A stretch of 64,000 bases of DNA, taken from NCBI RefSeq assembly GCF_036409155.1, contig NZ_JAZGLW010000001.1:3100001-3164000 (forward strand). The letters are read 5' to 3'. The position numbers and the translations under genes were made by a program. The stretch is from Mycobacterium sp. 050128. GTDB taxonomy: Bacteria > Actinomycetota > Actinomycetes > Mycobacteriales > Mycobacteriaceae. The notes beneath the pieces were generated by a model. The model saw nothing but the letters and a program-made list of their open reading frames with translations, had not been told where the DNA came from and did no database searches. Below are positions 34,262-44,299 of the stretch, piece by piece (within the stretch, counting starts at the first letter, position 1; each line of letters starts with the position of its first letter).

Positions 34262-35098
34262 ATGCAGGATGTTCATGTGCTTGTTCATCCGAATACCGGA
34301 TTGGCATTCGATTCGCCGGTCGAGCCCGGCTCCGGATGGCCCGGCGATCCGGCCACACCGCTCACGCCGCAGGCCGCCGACGCGGCGCGGGTTCGGGCGC
34401 TGGCCGGTGCGGTCGGCTCGATTCCGGAATTGGACGCCGCGGTCAGCGTTTGTCGCGCCTGCCCGCGGCTGGTCACCTGGCGTGAGGATGTTGCGGTGGC
34501 CAAACGGCGGGCATTTGCCGACCAGCCGTATTGGGGGCGGCCGGTGCCGGGCTGGGGATCGCAGCGGCCGCGAATCTTCATCGTCGGGTTGGCGCCGGCC
34601 GCGCACGGCGCCAACCGGACCGGGCGGATGTTCACCGGCGACCGGTCCGGCGACCAGCTGTACGCCGCCCTGTACCGGGCCGGACTGGTGAACCAGCCGA
34701 TCAGCGTGGATGCCGCAGACGGGTTGCAGACCAAGCAGATTCGGATCTCCGCGCCGGTGCGCTGTGCGCCGCCGGCCAACGCCCCGACCCCGCTCGAGCG
34801 GGACACCTGCTGGCCCTGGCTGGAAGCCGAATGGCGGTTGGTGTCCGAGCATGTCCGCACAGTCGTGGCCTTGGGCGGGTTCGGCTGGCAGATCGCGCTG
34901 CGGCTGCCGGGCGCTACCGCGTTGCGAGGAACGCCCAAGCCGCGGTTCGGCCATGGCGCGGTCGCGGAGTTGCCGTCGGGCGTGCGACTGCTGGGGTGCT
35001 ACCACCCCAGCCAGCAAAACATGTTCACCGGTAGGCTCACTCCGGCAATGCTTGACGACATCTTTATTGAAGCCAAGAAGCTGGCAGGGATTAAGTGA
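34262..35098 (+). CDS. udgB: Family 5 uracil-DNA glycosylase UdgB (Rv1259 homologue)
   Basis: A 278-residue iron-sulfur uracil-DNA glycosylase. The [11 protein letters not shown] block with two cluster cysteines, the active-site block [16 protein letters not shown] and the C-terminal [18 protein letters not shown] match family 5 enzymes, which remove uracil, ethenocytosine and hypoxanthine from DNA. Useful for a high-GC genome exposed to cytosine deamination. The first 15 codons are less conserved, so a slightly later start is possible. Its stop overlaps the GTG of the monooxygenase gene by 4 bases, as in the Rv1259-Rv1260 pair. Confidence 0.92.
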   Translation: MQDVHVLVHPNTGLAFDSPVEPGSGWPGDPATPLTPQAADAARVRALAGAVGSIPELDAAVSVCRACPRLVTWREDVAVAKRRAFADQPYWGRPVPGWGSQRPRIFIVGLAPAAHGANRTGRMFTGDRSGDQLYAALYRAGLVNQPISVDAADGLQTKQIRISAPVRCAPPANAPTPLERDTCWPWLEAEWRLVSEHVRTVVALGGFGWQIALRLPGATALRGTPKPRFGHGAVAELPSGVRLLGCYHPSQQNMFTGRLTPAMLDDIFIEAKKLAGIK

Positions 35099-36225
35099 CC
35101 GAGGTATTGATTTCCGGGGCCAGCGTCGCCGGTACAACGTTGGCGTATTGGCTTGGACAGCATGGCTATTCGGTGACGGTCGTGGAGACGCACCAAGGGC
35201 TGCGCCCGGGCGGGCAGGCGATCGATGTGCGGGGTCCGGCGCTGACGGTGCTGGACCGCATGGGTCTGCTGGCCGCCGCCGCGGACCGCAAGACGGGCAT
35301 TCGCGGCTCTTCGGTCGTCGACCGCGACGGCAACGAGCTGTCCCGCGACACCGAATCGACGCCCACCGGCGGTCCGATCGACAACCCCGACATCGAGCTG
35401 CTGCGCGACGACTTGGTCGAGTTGCTTTACCAGGCAACCCTGCCCGCGACCGAATACCTCTTCAACGACAGCGTCGCCACGGTGGTGAACCGCGGCACCG
35501 CCGTCGATGTGACCTTTGAACGTTCGCCCGCGCGCAGCTTCGACCTGCTGATCGGCGCCGACGGCCTGCACTCCAACGTGCGCCGACTGGTTTTCGGCCC
35601 CGAGGAGCGGTTCATCAAGCGGCTGGGGACACACGCCGCGATCTTCACCGTGCCCAACTTCCTGGATCTGGACTTCTGGCAGATGTGGCATTACGGGGAC
35701 GCCACGATGGCCGGGGTCTACAGCGCCCGCAACAACACCGAGGCGCGCGCCATGTTGGGCTTCATGGACACCGAGTTGCGTATCGACTACCGCGACATCG
35801 AAGCCCAATTCGCCGAGGTGGAGCAGCGGATGTCCGGCGACGGCTGGGTGCGCCCGCAACTGCTGAAGTTCATGCGCGACGCGCCGGACTTCTACTTCGA
35901 CGAGATGGCGCAGATCGTGATGGATCACTGGTCGATCGGCCGGGTGGCGCTGGTGGGCGACGCCGCCTACTGTTGCTCGCCGCTGTCGGGCCAGGGGACC
36001 AGTGTCGCGCTGCTCGGCGCCTACATCCTGGCCGGCGAGCTCAAGCGAGTCACCCAAGGCAACTGGGTCGACCACGGGGTCGGCTTTACCAACTACTTCA
36101 AGCGCTTTCACGGCTACACCGAACGCACCCAATTTCTGGCCACCGACAACATTCCCGGTGGTGCCCCGATATCGCAGGAGCAGTTCGAGGCGGTCGTGAA
36201 TTCGATAACGCCGAGCAACTACTGA
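35095..36225 (+). CDS. FAD-dependent monooxygenase (Rv1260 homologue)
   Basis: A 376-residue class A flavoprotein hydroxylase. The nucleotide-binding fold begins [18 protein letters not shown], where the second Gly of GxGxxG is Ser, followed by the DG motif [11 protein letters not shown] and the C-terminal GD motif [15 protein letters not shown]. Members hydroxylate aromatic substrates or act on polyketides and drugs; substrate unknown. The gene is coupled to udgB by a GTGA overlap, an odd pairing with a repair enzyme that is conserved in M. tuberculosis. Confidence 0.9.
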   Translation: MTEVLISGASVAGTTLAYWLGQHGYSVTVVETHQGLRPGGQAIDVRGPALTVLDRMGLLAAAADRKTGIRGSSVVDRDGNELSRDTESTPTGGPIDNPDIELLRDDLVELLYQATLPATEYLFNDSVATVVNRGTAVDVTFERSPARSFDLLIGADGLHSNVRRLVFGPEERFIKRLGTHAAIFTVPNFLDLDFWQMWHYGDATMAGVYSARNNTEARAMLGFMDTELRIDYRDIEAQFAEVEQRMSGDGWVRPQLLKFMRDAPDFYFDEMAQIVMDHWSIGRVALVGDAAYCCSPLSGQGTSVALLGAYILAGELKRVTQGNWVDHGVGFTNYFKRFHGYTERTQFLATDNIPGGAPISQEQFEAVVNSITPSNY

Positions 36226-36263
36226 CCGGGAACGAACACCGCGCCGAATGCGTTGAGGTCACC

Positions 36264-37295
36264 GTGCGTCTATCTGTCCTCGATCTCGTCCCGGTCCGCA
36301 CCGACCAGTCGACCGGCGACGCGCTGGCGGCCACCGTGGCGCTGGCGCAGACCGCCGACCAGCTGGGCTTTACCCGCTACTGGGTCGCCGAACACCACAA
36401 CATGCCCTCGGTGGGCGCGACCAGCCCGCCGGTGCTGCTCGCCTATCTGGCCGCGCAGACGTCGCGCGTGCGACTGGGATCCGGGGGGGTCATGCTGCCC
36501 AACCACGCGCCGCTGGCCGTCGCCGAGCAGTTCGCCCTCTTGGAAGCCGCCGCCCCGGGCCGAATCGACCTGGGCATCGGCCGGGCGCCCGGCTCCGACC
36601 CGGTGACGTCCTACGCATTGCGTGGCGCCCGCGACGATCGCGATATCGAGAACTTCCCCGAATACCTCGACGACGTGGCGGCATTGATGAGTGCGCGCGG
36701 GGTGCTGGTTCCGCTGCGCTCGGGCGATTACCGCCTCAAGGCCACGCCCGCCGCAGCGAGCGAACCACGGCTATGGCTGCTGGGCTCGTCGATGTACTCG
36801 GCGCATTTGGCGGCGGCCAAGGGGCTGCCCTATGTATTCGCACATCACTTCTCCGGCAACGGAACCGAAGAGGCGCTCGAGGTCTACCGCACGCGATTTG
36901 TGCCGAGCACGTTGACCGCCGAGCCCGTGACGTTCCTGACGGTGAACGCCGCGGTGGCCGAAACACGGGACGAGGCAACGGCATTGATGCTGCCCAACTT
37001 GCAGATGATGGCACGGCTGCGAACCGGGCAGCCGCTGGGCCCGGTCCCGCTGGTGGAGGAAGCCCAAGTGGCGGAACTGACGGCGGCCCAACAGCACATC
37101 GTCGACAGCGGGCTAGAGCGCGCCGTCCTCGGTACGGCGGCCGAGGCTGCCGGCCAGTTGCGCGCGCTGGCCGAGCAGTTCGGGGTCGACGAGGTGATGG
37201 TGAACCCGGTCGCGTCGGCCCACCGCGGCACCGACCCCGCCACTGCACCGGGGCGGGTAGCGACGCTGGAGCTGCTGGCTAAGGAATTGTTCTAG
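36264..37295 (+). CDS. LLM-class flavin-dependent oxidoreductase
   Basis: Luciferase-like monooxygenase of 343 residues, of the group beginning LDLVPV and containing AEHHNMPSVGATSPPVLLAYLAAQT, FALLEAAAPGRIDLGIGRAPG and a C-terminal QFGVDEVMVNPV. Cofactor probably FMN. The GTG at 36264 follows GAGG and starts the fold; the frame is open further upstream only because it shadows the monooxygenase gene. It lies 38 bases after that gene on the same strand and is not part of the M. tuberculosis Rv1260-Rv1261c junction as I remember it, so it appears to be an insertion together with the c-di-GMP gene. Confidence 0.85.
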   Translation: MRLSVLDLVPVRTDQSTGDALAATVALAQTADQLGFTRYWVAEHHNMPSVGATSPPVLLAYLAAQTSRVRLGSGGVMLPNHAPLAVAEQFALLEAAAPGRIDLGIGRAPGSDPVTSYALRGARDDRDIENFPEYLDDVAALMSARGVLVPLRSGDYRLKATPAAASEPRLWLLGSSMYSAHLAAAKGLPYVFAHHFSGNGTEEALEVYRTRFVPSTLTAEPVTFLTVNAAVAETRDEATALMLPNLQMMARLRTGQPLGPVPLVEEAQVAELTAAQQHIVDSGLERAVLGTAAEAAGQLRALAEQFGVDEVMVNPVASAHRGTDPATAPGRVATLELLAKELF

Positions 37296-37298
37296 CGC

Positions 37299-40200
37299 TC
37301 AGTCCGCCACGCCGGCCTGCTCGGACGCTTTCGGATTTTGTTGCGGCACATGGCTGCTGATCCACTCCTCGAGCTCGGCCGGTGGCAATGGCGGAGTGTG
37401 CACGAACCCCTGGGTGATGGTGCAGCCGAATCGCTGCAGTGCGCTCAACGTGACCTCGTCTTCGACTCCCTCGGCCACCAGGTCGGCGCCCAAACTGTCC
37501 GCCAGCGCCACCGTGGACCGCACGATGGCGACCGATCGAGCGTCCTGAGCCAACCGCGAGACGAATATTCGGTCGAGTTTCAGCTCATCGACCGTGACAT
37601 CCTGCAAGCGGGCCAGCGACGACCACCCGGTGCCGTAGTCGTCCAGCGAGATGCGAACGCCGAGGCGCTGCAGTTCGGCCACCGTATCGCGGGATCGCAC
37701 CGAGTCGACCAGGGCGCCTTCGGTGATCTCGACGATCAGGGCTTCCGCGGGCAAGTTGTGAGTCTGCAGTAGCCATCCGATCGTGCCGACCAGTTCTAGG
37801 TCAAGCAGATTCGACGTCGCCAGGTTCACCGCGACGGCTGAGGCGACGCCCTCGTCGCGCCAGGGTCCGATCTGTTTGAGGGCGAGCGCGAGTGCCCGAT
37901 TTGCCACCTTGCGCATCAGCCCGGCGCGTTCCGCGGCGGGCAGAAACTCCTCGGGCTGCAACATTCCGCGGCTGGGGTGGTTCCACCGCAGCAGCGCCTC
38001 AACGCTGTGCACACTGCCGTCTGCGTTGATCTTGGGCTGGTAGTACAACGTCGGCTCGTCGCCCTCTAGTAGCGCGGTGCGCAACTCCTCGATGAGGTTG
38101 GGCTCGTTTTCGCGATATACATCCAACGTCGCCTCATAGAAGGCGATCCTGCTCAGGGCGGATTTGGCGTTCGGCACAGCCGCCTCGGCGCGACTGAGCA
38201 ATTCTTGCGGAAGCTCACAATGCTCGGGGCACAACGCAATAGCGACACATGCGTCCACTCCCAGAGTGATCGGACCCAGCTCGAATGGTTCACGCAGGGC
38301 CTCGAGCACCAGGCCCGCCTGGGCGCGTGCGCCGGCGAGGTTTGCCCCCTTGGTCAGCAGGATCGCGAATTCGTCGTCACCCACTCGGGCTAGCAGGTCC
38401 TCACGTCGGAGGCTGTTCGCAAGCCGATTCGCGATGTGGCACAACAGCTCATCGCTGAGATGGCGATCGATTGAGTCGTTGATCTCGCGAAGCCCGTAGA
38501 TATTCACCAACAACAGTGCGGTCTGTGACGGTGTCCTGGGTATCGAGTCCGACGCCGCAAACGCAACGCCGGGCAACGCGGTCAGGGCCGTCGCAAGTGA
38601 CCGCCGGTTGGGCAGCGTGGTCAATTCGTCGGTCATAGCGTGCTGATAACTGTCGGCCTTCATGCTGACATCACGGAAGGTCAACGAGAATCGCACGGCG
38701 ACCGTGATCAGACTTAACCCGGCCAGAGCCGCGGCGAATCGCGAGTTTTGATCCCAGACGGTAACCACCAGCGCCACCAGCGCGCACGCTACCGGCACGG
38801 CGTAGGTGCGAAGTCCGCGTTTCATCGCGGTTGTCACCGATGACCCGGGCGCCCAGCTCGCCAGTGCCAGCAGTAGCGACGATGCGGGCCAGACGGCGTC
38901 GAGTGTGGTGCCGACCCGATACGAGCCCGCTGCGGTCTCGAAGAGATAGACCGCGTCTGCGAGGGCAAACCCGATCAAGCCCGCACTAAGTAGAACCCAG
39001 CGGAATTCGTTGCGCCAGCCGACTATTGGCAACATGCTCGCGGCCAGCGTCAACAGCACCAGATCGCCCCACGGATAGAGCAGGTCAACCAGCACGGTTT
39101 GGGGTGCGCGAGTCGCGGCCGCGTCCAAGGCTCCTGCCCGCAGCGACACGGCCAGCGCGGCCATGGCCAAACCGCACACCAGGGGATCGAGCCGGATCGG
39201 TAGCGGTATCGAGAGCATGCGTGCCCGCATCAGCAGCAGCAGCCCGACATAGACAAGCGGATAGAACGCGAGGTACTCCGGGTCGGCCACCGAGGGGGAG
39301 TGTCCGTCGGGCACCCGCAGGGCATAGACGACGTCACCGATGGCCGAACACGCCATGCCGGCCGCGATCAGCGACCAGGCCAATCGATCGGCGGCGACGC
39401 GGAAAGCGCGTACGGCAATCAGCCCGGCCGCCAACAGGTTCAACCCAGCATACAGCGAGTTGGCGACTGATACGTCTTTGGCATTGAGGCCGGAAATACT
39501 CGTCGCGGTGAAAATAATCACGCCAATTGCCAACAGCGCCAATGCAATCCGGATCGGATTCGGTGGCCATCGGAGGTCGTCGTCCGAATCCTGCGCTGGG
39601 TCTGGTGTCGTCTTGGCGGATTTTGGCGCGTTCCGCGCGCCGCGTGGCGAGCCGGATGCCCCCGCGGTGGCCGGGTAGCCCGAGGCGGCCGCCGAAATAG
39701 GCAGCCATTCCACAAGTTTGGCCGGCAAGTCCGACACCGGCGAGTCGGTCGACCGCGGGAACGTATAGGAGAACGGAATATCGGGCACAAAGCTACGGAC
39801 GCATTGGCCGCCCTCGCGTTTGGCGGTATACATGGCCAGGTCGGCGTGCCGGAGGAGCTGATCGACGGTGCACGTCGATGCGGCGGTGGCCACCGTGAAC
39901 CCGATGCTCGGTCGAACCGCGACGGGAACGCCGTCGATCACGATCGGCGCGCTGAACGCCTCGAGCACATCGTGCGCGGCCGCGTCCGTCTCCTCGACTG
40001 AACTCTCGAGCAGCACCGCGAATTCGTCACCGCCGAGGCGGGCAATGAAGCCGTCTTCGTGCAGCGCGGCGGTGAGCCGTCCGGCCACCCGGATAAGAAG
40101 TTCGTCGCCGGCGGGGTGTCCCAAGCCGTCGTTGACCGCTTTGAAGTTGTCGAGATCGAGGCATAACACCGCGATCGGCGCGCTGTCGCTTTGCCGGGCG

Positions 40201-41279
40201 GCGATGGCGTCTTCCAGTCGATGCAGGAAATGAGCCCGATTCGCCAGACCGGTCAGGCTGTCCCGAAACGCTTCCCGCGCGACTTCGGCCAACAGGTCCT
40301 GGTTCTCGGTGAGCGCAATGAATTGCCGAACGAGCACCGCGCCCACGAGAATTCCCAGCAGGGCGGTCAACACTCCGTGTTGCGCACGGACTATTGCGCC
40401 AAATCCGACGACGGTGGCCAGCGACAGCGGCAGGTACGGCAACCACAGCAGGGCGCGCGACAACACCTCGCTGCGCTTCGCTTCGGCGGGGGAGGATTCA
40501 TTCACACTGGCCAACGCGGCCAGCGCGATCATGCACAAGCCGGCCACTCGGCCCAGGTCACCCAGATCACTGACGTGGTAGCTGCCTATCCCGGTGTCGA
40601 ACACCATCGTGATGTCGGCAACGCTGATCGTCGCGACTCCGCAGGCCACCAGGCTGCGGCTCGGTCGCTCGCCGGGGCGACCCCGCGACAGCATCAGGAT
40701 CGCGGTCGTCAAGAGGATGCCGTCGTTGACCACCTGCGCGACCGTCGCGGTCCGCGAGCCCGTGGTGTCGCGCAGCTGCTTTTCCAGGACGAATACCCAC
40801 GACACGACGAGCAGCGAGGTAACCAGGATCAGCCCGTCGAGCACCACGCGTCGCGAACTGTGTGGAGAGAGGTTGGACAACAGCACCAGAGCCGTCATGG
40901 CGCCGAATGGCCACAACAGCAACACAATCTCGGCCGCGGCCGGATGCGCGGCGTGCTCGAGTTGTGGGCGCACGTCGTAGAACGCCCAGATGAGTTCGCC
41001 GACCGCCCACCCCAACTGGGCCGTCACCATGGCCAGCCAGCCGAATTTGCGGCGCCCGTCGGCGAAGCGCGCCGCGCGCAGGCCACACGCCGCACCGAAA
41101 AGCAGACTCACCGCCAACGCTATTTCGTCGACCGGTCGAGTCGCGTAAACGCCTTCCCAGTCCCGGATGGAGGCGACGATGATCATCACCCCGGCGACGC
41201 CGTATCCGGCAACGACGACCCGACCCACGCGTGCGGACAGCCCGAATCGCTGCCACGGGATCCCCGTCCAGCGCTTCAT
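37299..41279 (-). CDS. Giant c-di-GMP enzyme: two membrane-GGDEF modules plus EAL
   Basis: A membrane protein of about 1326 residues. Order: polytopic sensor (about 15-335), GGDEF domain 1 with intact signature GGDEF at 416-420, Pro/Ser linker, second polytopic sensor (about 570-880), GGDEF domain 2 with degenerate GDDEF at 967-971, and an EAL phosphodiesterase domain (EAL at 1094-1096, DDYGTG from 1213, then LKLDR and VAEGVE). Domain 1 can make c-di-GMP but lacks an RxxD inhibitory site, whereas domain 2 keeps RRED before its degenerate signature and may only sense c-di-GMP. EAL residues look complete, so synthesis and breakdown may be joined. Start ATG 41279 has GGAG at good spacing; ATG 41318 is possible. 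The two halves look like fused tandem paralogues. Confidence 0.87.
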   Translation of the reverse strand: MKRWTGIPWQRFGLSARVGRVVVAGYGVAGVMIIVASIRDWEGVYATRPVDEIALAVSLLFGAACGLRAARFADGRRKFGWLAMVTAQLGWAVGELIWAFYDVRPQLEHAAHPAAAEIVLLLWPFGAMTALVLLSNLSPHSSRRVVLDGLILVTSLLVVSWVFVLEKQLRDTTGSRTATVAQVVNDGILLTTAILMLSRGRPGERPSRSLVACGVATISVADITMVFDTGIGSYHVSDLGDLGRVAGLCMIALAALASVNESSPAEAKRSEVLSRALLWLPYLPLSLATVVGFGAIVRAQHGVLTALLGILVGAVLVRQFIALTENQDLLAEVAREAFRDSLTGLANRAHFLHRLEDAIAARQSDSAPIAVLCLDLDNFKAVNDGLGHPAGDELLIRVAGRLTAALHEDGFIARLGGDEFAVLLESSVEETDAAAHDVLEAFSAPIVIDGVPVAVRPSIGFTVATAASTCTVDQLLRHADLAMYTAKREGGQCVRSFVPDIPFSYTFPRSTDSPVSDLPAKLVEWLPISAAASGYPATAGASGSPRGARNAPKSAKTTPDPAQDSDDDLRWPPNPIRIALALLAIGVIIFTATSISGLNAKDVSVANSLYAGLNLLAAGLIAVRAFRVAADRLAWSLIAAGMACSAIGDVVYALRVPDGHSPSVADPEYLAFYPLVYVGLLLLMRARMLSIPLPIRLDPLVCGLAMAALAVSLRAGALDAAATRAPQTVLVDLLYPWGDLVLLTLAASMLPIVGWRNEFRWVLLSAGLIGFALADAVYLFETAAGSYRVGTTLDAVWPASSLLLALASWAPGSSVTTAMKRGLRTYAVPVACALVALVVTVWDQNSRFAAALAGLSLITVAVRFSLTFRDVSMKADSYQHAMTDELTTLPNRRSLATALTALPGVAFAASDSIPRTPSQTALLLVNIYGLREINDSIDRHLSDELLCHIANRLANSLRREDLLARVGDDEFAILLTKGANLAGARAQAGLVLEALREPFELGPITLGVDACVAIALCPEHCELPQELLSRAEAAVPNAKSALSRIAFYEATLDVYRENEPNLIEELRTALLEGDEPTLYYQPKINADGSVHSVEALLRWNHPSRGMLQPEEFLPAAERAGLMRKVANRALALALKQIGPWRDEGVASAVAVNLATSNLLDLELVGTIGWLLQTHNLPAEALIVEITEGALVDSVRSRDTVAELQRLGVRISLDDYGTGWSSLARLQDVTVDELKLDRIFVSRLAQDARSVAIVRSTVALADSLGADLVAEGVEDEVTLSALQRFGCTITQGFVHTPPLPPAELEEWISSHVPQQNPKASEQAGVAD

Positions 41280-41393
41280 TGCTGCTCCAGCCGATCTGTC
41301 CCCCGGCGGTGAACGCATGAAGGCTTCACCACTGCTAGGGCAGAATAAACGTCCCAGGTGCGTTACCTCGTGCTTTTCTGCAGCTTGGTACCG

Positions 41394-41843
41394 CTAGGCA
41401 GGCGTCAGCGCGACGATCGGGATCGGCCGCGACGTCCGGCTCTGGTAGCCGTCGTAGCGGTTGGCGTTGTTCTTGTTGACGATCTTCCACAGCCGCGCGT
41501 AGTCGGGGTCGTCCGGACCGATGCTGCGTGCGGTGACTCCGAATCGTTTGGAGCCGAGGTTGATCTCGCACTCCGGACGTTTGCGCAGGTTGTGATACCA
41601 GCCGGGGGCGCTGTCGCTACCGCCGTAGGACGCGACGACCAGGTACGAGTCGCCGTCCTTGGCGTAGGTCAGGGTGGAGGAGCGCTGCTGACCGGTCTTG
41701 GCGCCGACCGTGTGCAGCAGCAGGCTGTCCGGCATCCCGGGTACGTGGTGGCCGATCCGGCCGTCGGTCTTCCGGTATAGCGAGTCGTGAATACGCAGCA
41801 GCGGGGCGAGAAACAGCCGCTCTAGCGTGGTGAGGTTGCTCAT
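41394..41843 (-). CDS. Ddn-family F420-dependent nitroreductase-like protein (Rv1261c homologue)
   Basis: A 149-residue split-barrel protein of the deazaflavin (F420)-dependent nitroreductase family that includes Ddn, the activator of pretomanid. The core HTVGAKTGQQRSSTLTY, VVASYGGSDSAPGWYHNL and CEINLGSKRF blocks are complete. Such enzymes reduce quinones with F420H2. It lies 10 bases after the HIT gene on the same strand, reproducing Rv1262c-Rv1261c. The c-di-GMP gene begins 114 bp downstream. Confidence 0.92.
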   Translation of the reverse strand: MSNLTTLERLFLAPLLRIHDSLYRKTDGRIGHHVPGMPDSLLLHTVGAKTGQQRSSTLTYAKDGDSYLVVASYGGSDSAPGWYHNLRKRPECEINLGSKRFGVTARSIGPDDPDYARLWKIVNKNNANRYDGYQSRTSRPIPIVALTPA

Positions 41844-41853
41844 GAATTCAGTT

Positions 41854-42282
41854 CTACTGACTGGCGTCGATGCGTGCCAGCGCGTCGCGCAGGATCTGCC
41901 CGGTGGCTTCCCGGTCCGGGTCCCGGCGCAGCAGCATCCCTTTGGCCACCGAGAGCTTGTCGCCGTTGCGGCGGGGCAGCACGTGCAGGTGGATGTGGAA
42001 CACCGTCTGGAAGGCCGCGCTGCCGTCGTTGATCCCGATGTTCGTCGCGTCGGCCAATTCGGTGGCCCTGGCGGCGCGCGCGATCCGCTGACCGATGGTG
42101 ATCATCTCGGCCAGCGTCTGCGGCGGGGTATCGGTCAAATCGACGCTGTGCTGCTTCGGGATCACCAGGGTATGGCCGCGCGTGAACGGGCGGATGTCGA
42201 GGATCGCCAGGTAGTCGTCGTCTTCGTAGACCCGGATGGCCGGAGCTTCCCCGGCGACGATCGCACAGAACACGCAGGACAT
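41854..42282 (-). CDS. HIT-family nucleotide hydrolase/transferase (Rv1262c homologue)
   Basis: A 142-residue histidine-triad protein: FCAIVAGEAPA start, RPFTRGHTLVIPKQH segment and the catalytic triad HIHLHV near residues 97-102. HINT/FHIT-like members hydrolyse adenosine phosphoramidates or dinucleoside polyphosphates. ATG at 42282; the divergent amiB2 starts 46 bases away. An N-terminal CVFC pair could bind zinc as in other bacterial HIT proteins. Confidence 0.92.
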   Translation of the reverse strand: MSCVFCAIVAGEAPAIRVYEDDDYLAILDIRPFTRGHTLVIPKQHSVDLTDTPPQTLAEMITIGQRIARAARATELADATNIGINDGSAAFQTVFHIHLHVLPRRNGDKLSVAKGMLLRRDPDREATGQILRDALARIDASQ

Positions 42283-42328
42283 GTGGCCACGGTACTGGCT
42301 GCCTCGACCCGGGAGTTACGCTGCCGCA

Positions 42329-43717
42329 GTGGACGCTCGCGATGTCGCATTCGCCGGTGCGGGCGCACTGGCTCGGATGCTCGCCGACGGTGAAGTCAGC
42401 GCTGTCGACCTGCTCGAGGTCTACCTGGAACGGATCGCTCGTCTGGACAGCGACCTGCGCTGTTACCGCGTGGTGCTGGCCGACAGCGCCCGCGAGGACG
42501 CCTATGCCGCCCAGGAGCTCCTCGATGCCGGCGAGCGGCTGCCGCTGCTGGGCGTGCCGGTCGCGATCAAGGACGACGTCGATGTCGCCGGCGAGGTGAC
42601 GGCGTGCGGCAGCGGCGGCCACGGTCCGCCGGCGACCTCCGACGCGGAAGCGGTCCGTCGGTTGCGCGCGGCCGGCGCGATCATCATCGGAAAGACCAAT
42701 GTGCCCGAGCTGATGATCTTTCCGTTCACCGAGTCGCTGACGTTCGGCGCGACCCGCAACCCGTGGAACCTCGGGCGCAGCCCGGGCGGTAGCAGCGGCG
42801 GTAGCGGCGCCGCGGTCGCCGCCGGGCTGGCCCCGATGGCGTTGGGATCCGATGGCGGCGGCTCGATTCGGGTCCCGTCGTCCTGGTGTGGCTTGTTCGG
42901 TCTGAAGCCGCAGCGCGATCGCGTCTCGCTGGAACCGCACGACAACGCCTGGTACGGCCTCTCCGTCAACGGCCCGATCGCACGCTCGGTGGCCGATGCG
43001 GCGCTGTTTCTCGATGCCACCTCGACGATCCCGGGACCCGAGGGCGAGTTCGTCGCCGCCGCGTCGCGTGATCCCGGCAAACTGCGAATTGCGTTGAGCA
43101 CCAAAATCCCCACATTCCCGCAGCGCGTCGGGCGCGAAGAGCTGGCGGCGGTCGACCAGGCCGGTGCGCTGCTTCGCGATCTCGGGCACGAGGTCATCAC
43201 CGCCGATCCCGACTATCCGATGGCCCAGCTCTATGCGAACTTCCTGCCGCGCTATCTGCGCGGCATCTGCGACGACGCCGACGCGCAGGCTCATCCGGAA
43301 CGGCTCGAGGCCCGCACCCGCACGCTGGCGCGGATGGGGTCGTTCTTCTCGGACCGCAGAATGGAAGCCGTGCGGGCCGCCGAGGAAGGCATGAACGCCA
43401 AGATTCAGTCGATCTTCGACGATGTCGACGTCGTGATCACGCCTGGCACCGCGAACGGTCCGTCGCGCATCGGTGCGTATCGGCGCCGCGGCGCCGTGTC
43501 GACGCTGCTGCTGGTCGCTCAGCAGGTGCCGTACTTCGCGCCGTGGAATGCGACCGGTCAGCCCGCCGCGGTGGTGCCGTGGGACTTCGACGGCGACGGC
43601 CTGCCGTTGTCGGTCCAGCTGGTCGGCCGGCCGTTCGACGAGGCGACGCTGCTGTCGCTGTCCGCGCAGATCGAAGCGGCGCGACCGTGGGCGCACCGCC
43701 GACCGCCGGTGTCATGA
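42329..43717 (+). CDS. amiB2: Amidase AmiB2 (Rv1263 homologue)
   Basis: Amidase-signature hydrolase of 462 residues, the same length as I recall for M. tuberculosis AmiB2. The Ser-cisSer-Lys triad is visible: Lys in AIKDDVDVAG, the glycine-serine motif SPGGSSGGSGAAVAAGLAP and the nucleophile region GSDGGGSIRVPSS. It hydrolyses small amides; physiological substrate unknown. The GTG at 42329 was preferred over upstream codons that lie in the divergent HIT gene. It ends 6 bp from the convergent glycosylase gene. Confidence 0.93.
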   Translation: MDARDVAFAGAGALARMLADGEVSAVDLLEVYLERIARLDSDLRCYRVVLADSAREDAYAAQELLDAGERLPLLGVPVAIKDDVDVAGEVTACGSGGHGPPATSDAEAVRRLRAAGAIIIGKTNVPELMIFPFTESLTFGATRNPWNLGRSPGGSSGGSGAAVAAGLAPMALGSDGGGSIRVPSSWCGLFGLKPQRDRVSLEPHDNAWYGLSVNGPIARSVADAALFLDATSTIPGPEGEFVAAASRDPGKLRIALSTKIPTFPQRVGREELAAVDQAGALLRDLGHEVITADPDYPMAQLYANFLPRYLRGICDDADAQAHPERLEARTRTLARMGSFFSDRRMEAVRAAEEGMNAKIQSIFDDVDVVITPGTANGPSRIGAYRRRGAVSTLLLVAQQVPYFAPWNATGQPAAVVPWDFDGDGLPLSVQLVGRPFDEATLLSLSAQIEAARPWAHRRPPVS

Positions 43718-43723
43718 CCGGGT

Positions 43724-44272
43724 TTAATGGCGCCGACCCGGTTCGTCCGGCGGCGCCGTGCTCCCGATCGGCGCGAGCAATTCTCGCCACGCCGCCAGCT
43801 TGACGCCCGGCCGCGTGGCATGGGCCGGGCTGCTCGACGGCAGTCGCTGGAACTCGAGCCGCTCGTCGGGCTGCGCCAGCCTGCGGTACATCTCGGCCGC
43901 CTTGGCTCCGTTGAAGTAAACCCGGTTGATCCCCGGGTAGTTGGCGAACAACCCGGCAAAATCGTTGACCACCAAGCTTTTCGGATCGATCGCGGAGTCG
44001 GCGCTACCGACTCGGCGGCAGCTGCGCAGCACATCCCACAGTGCCACCGCGTGGGATCGCAACGCGGCCAGGCGGGATTCGTACGGCGCGTCCGCGTCGA
44101 ATCCGAAAAGCTCACCGGCGATGGGCCAGAACGCATTTCGCGGATTGGCGTAGTACTGCTGTGCAACCAGCGACTGGGCACTGGGAAACGAGCCCAGGAT
44201 CAGCATCCGGGCGCGCTCGTCGACGACGGGCGGGAAACCATGCAGCAGCGGCGGGGTCATCACTGCCATCAT
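43724..44272 (-). CDS. DNA-deoxyinosine (hypoxanthine)-DNA glycosylase-like protein
   Basis: About 182 residues of the uracil-DNA-glycosylase superfamily. The N-terminal block [20 protein letters not shown] followed by [20 protein letters not shown] matches the deoxyinosine glycosylase branch (GSFPS and NPRNAFW), and a later SSSPAHA carries the second motif. It would excise hypoxanthine or uracil. Several ATG codons cluster at 44260-44272 without a clear ribosome site, so the start is uncertain. It lies between amiB2 and the cyclase, a place I do not recall it occupying in M. tuberculosis. Confidence 0.8.
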   Translation of the reverse strand: MMAVMTPPLLHGFPPVVDERARMLILGSFPSAQSLVAQQYYANPRNAFWPIAGELFGFDADAPYESRLAALRSHAVALWDVLRSCRRVGSADSAIDPKSLVVNDFAGLFANYPGINRVYFNGAKAAEMYRRLAQPDERLEFQRLPSSSPAHATRPGVKLAAWRELLAPIGSTAPPDEPGRRH

Positions 44273-44299
44273 CGCCCGTGGGCGTTGTACGTTGGCCAC

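Noticed and set aside
35685..36263. Upstream extension of the LLM gene at 36264
   Set aside because: It lies in another frame of the FAD monooxygenase gene and resembles no family.
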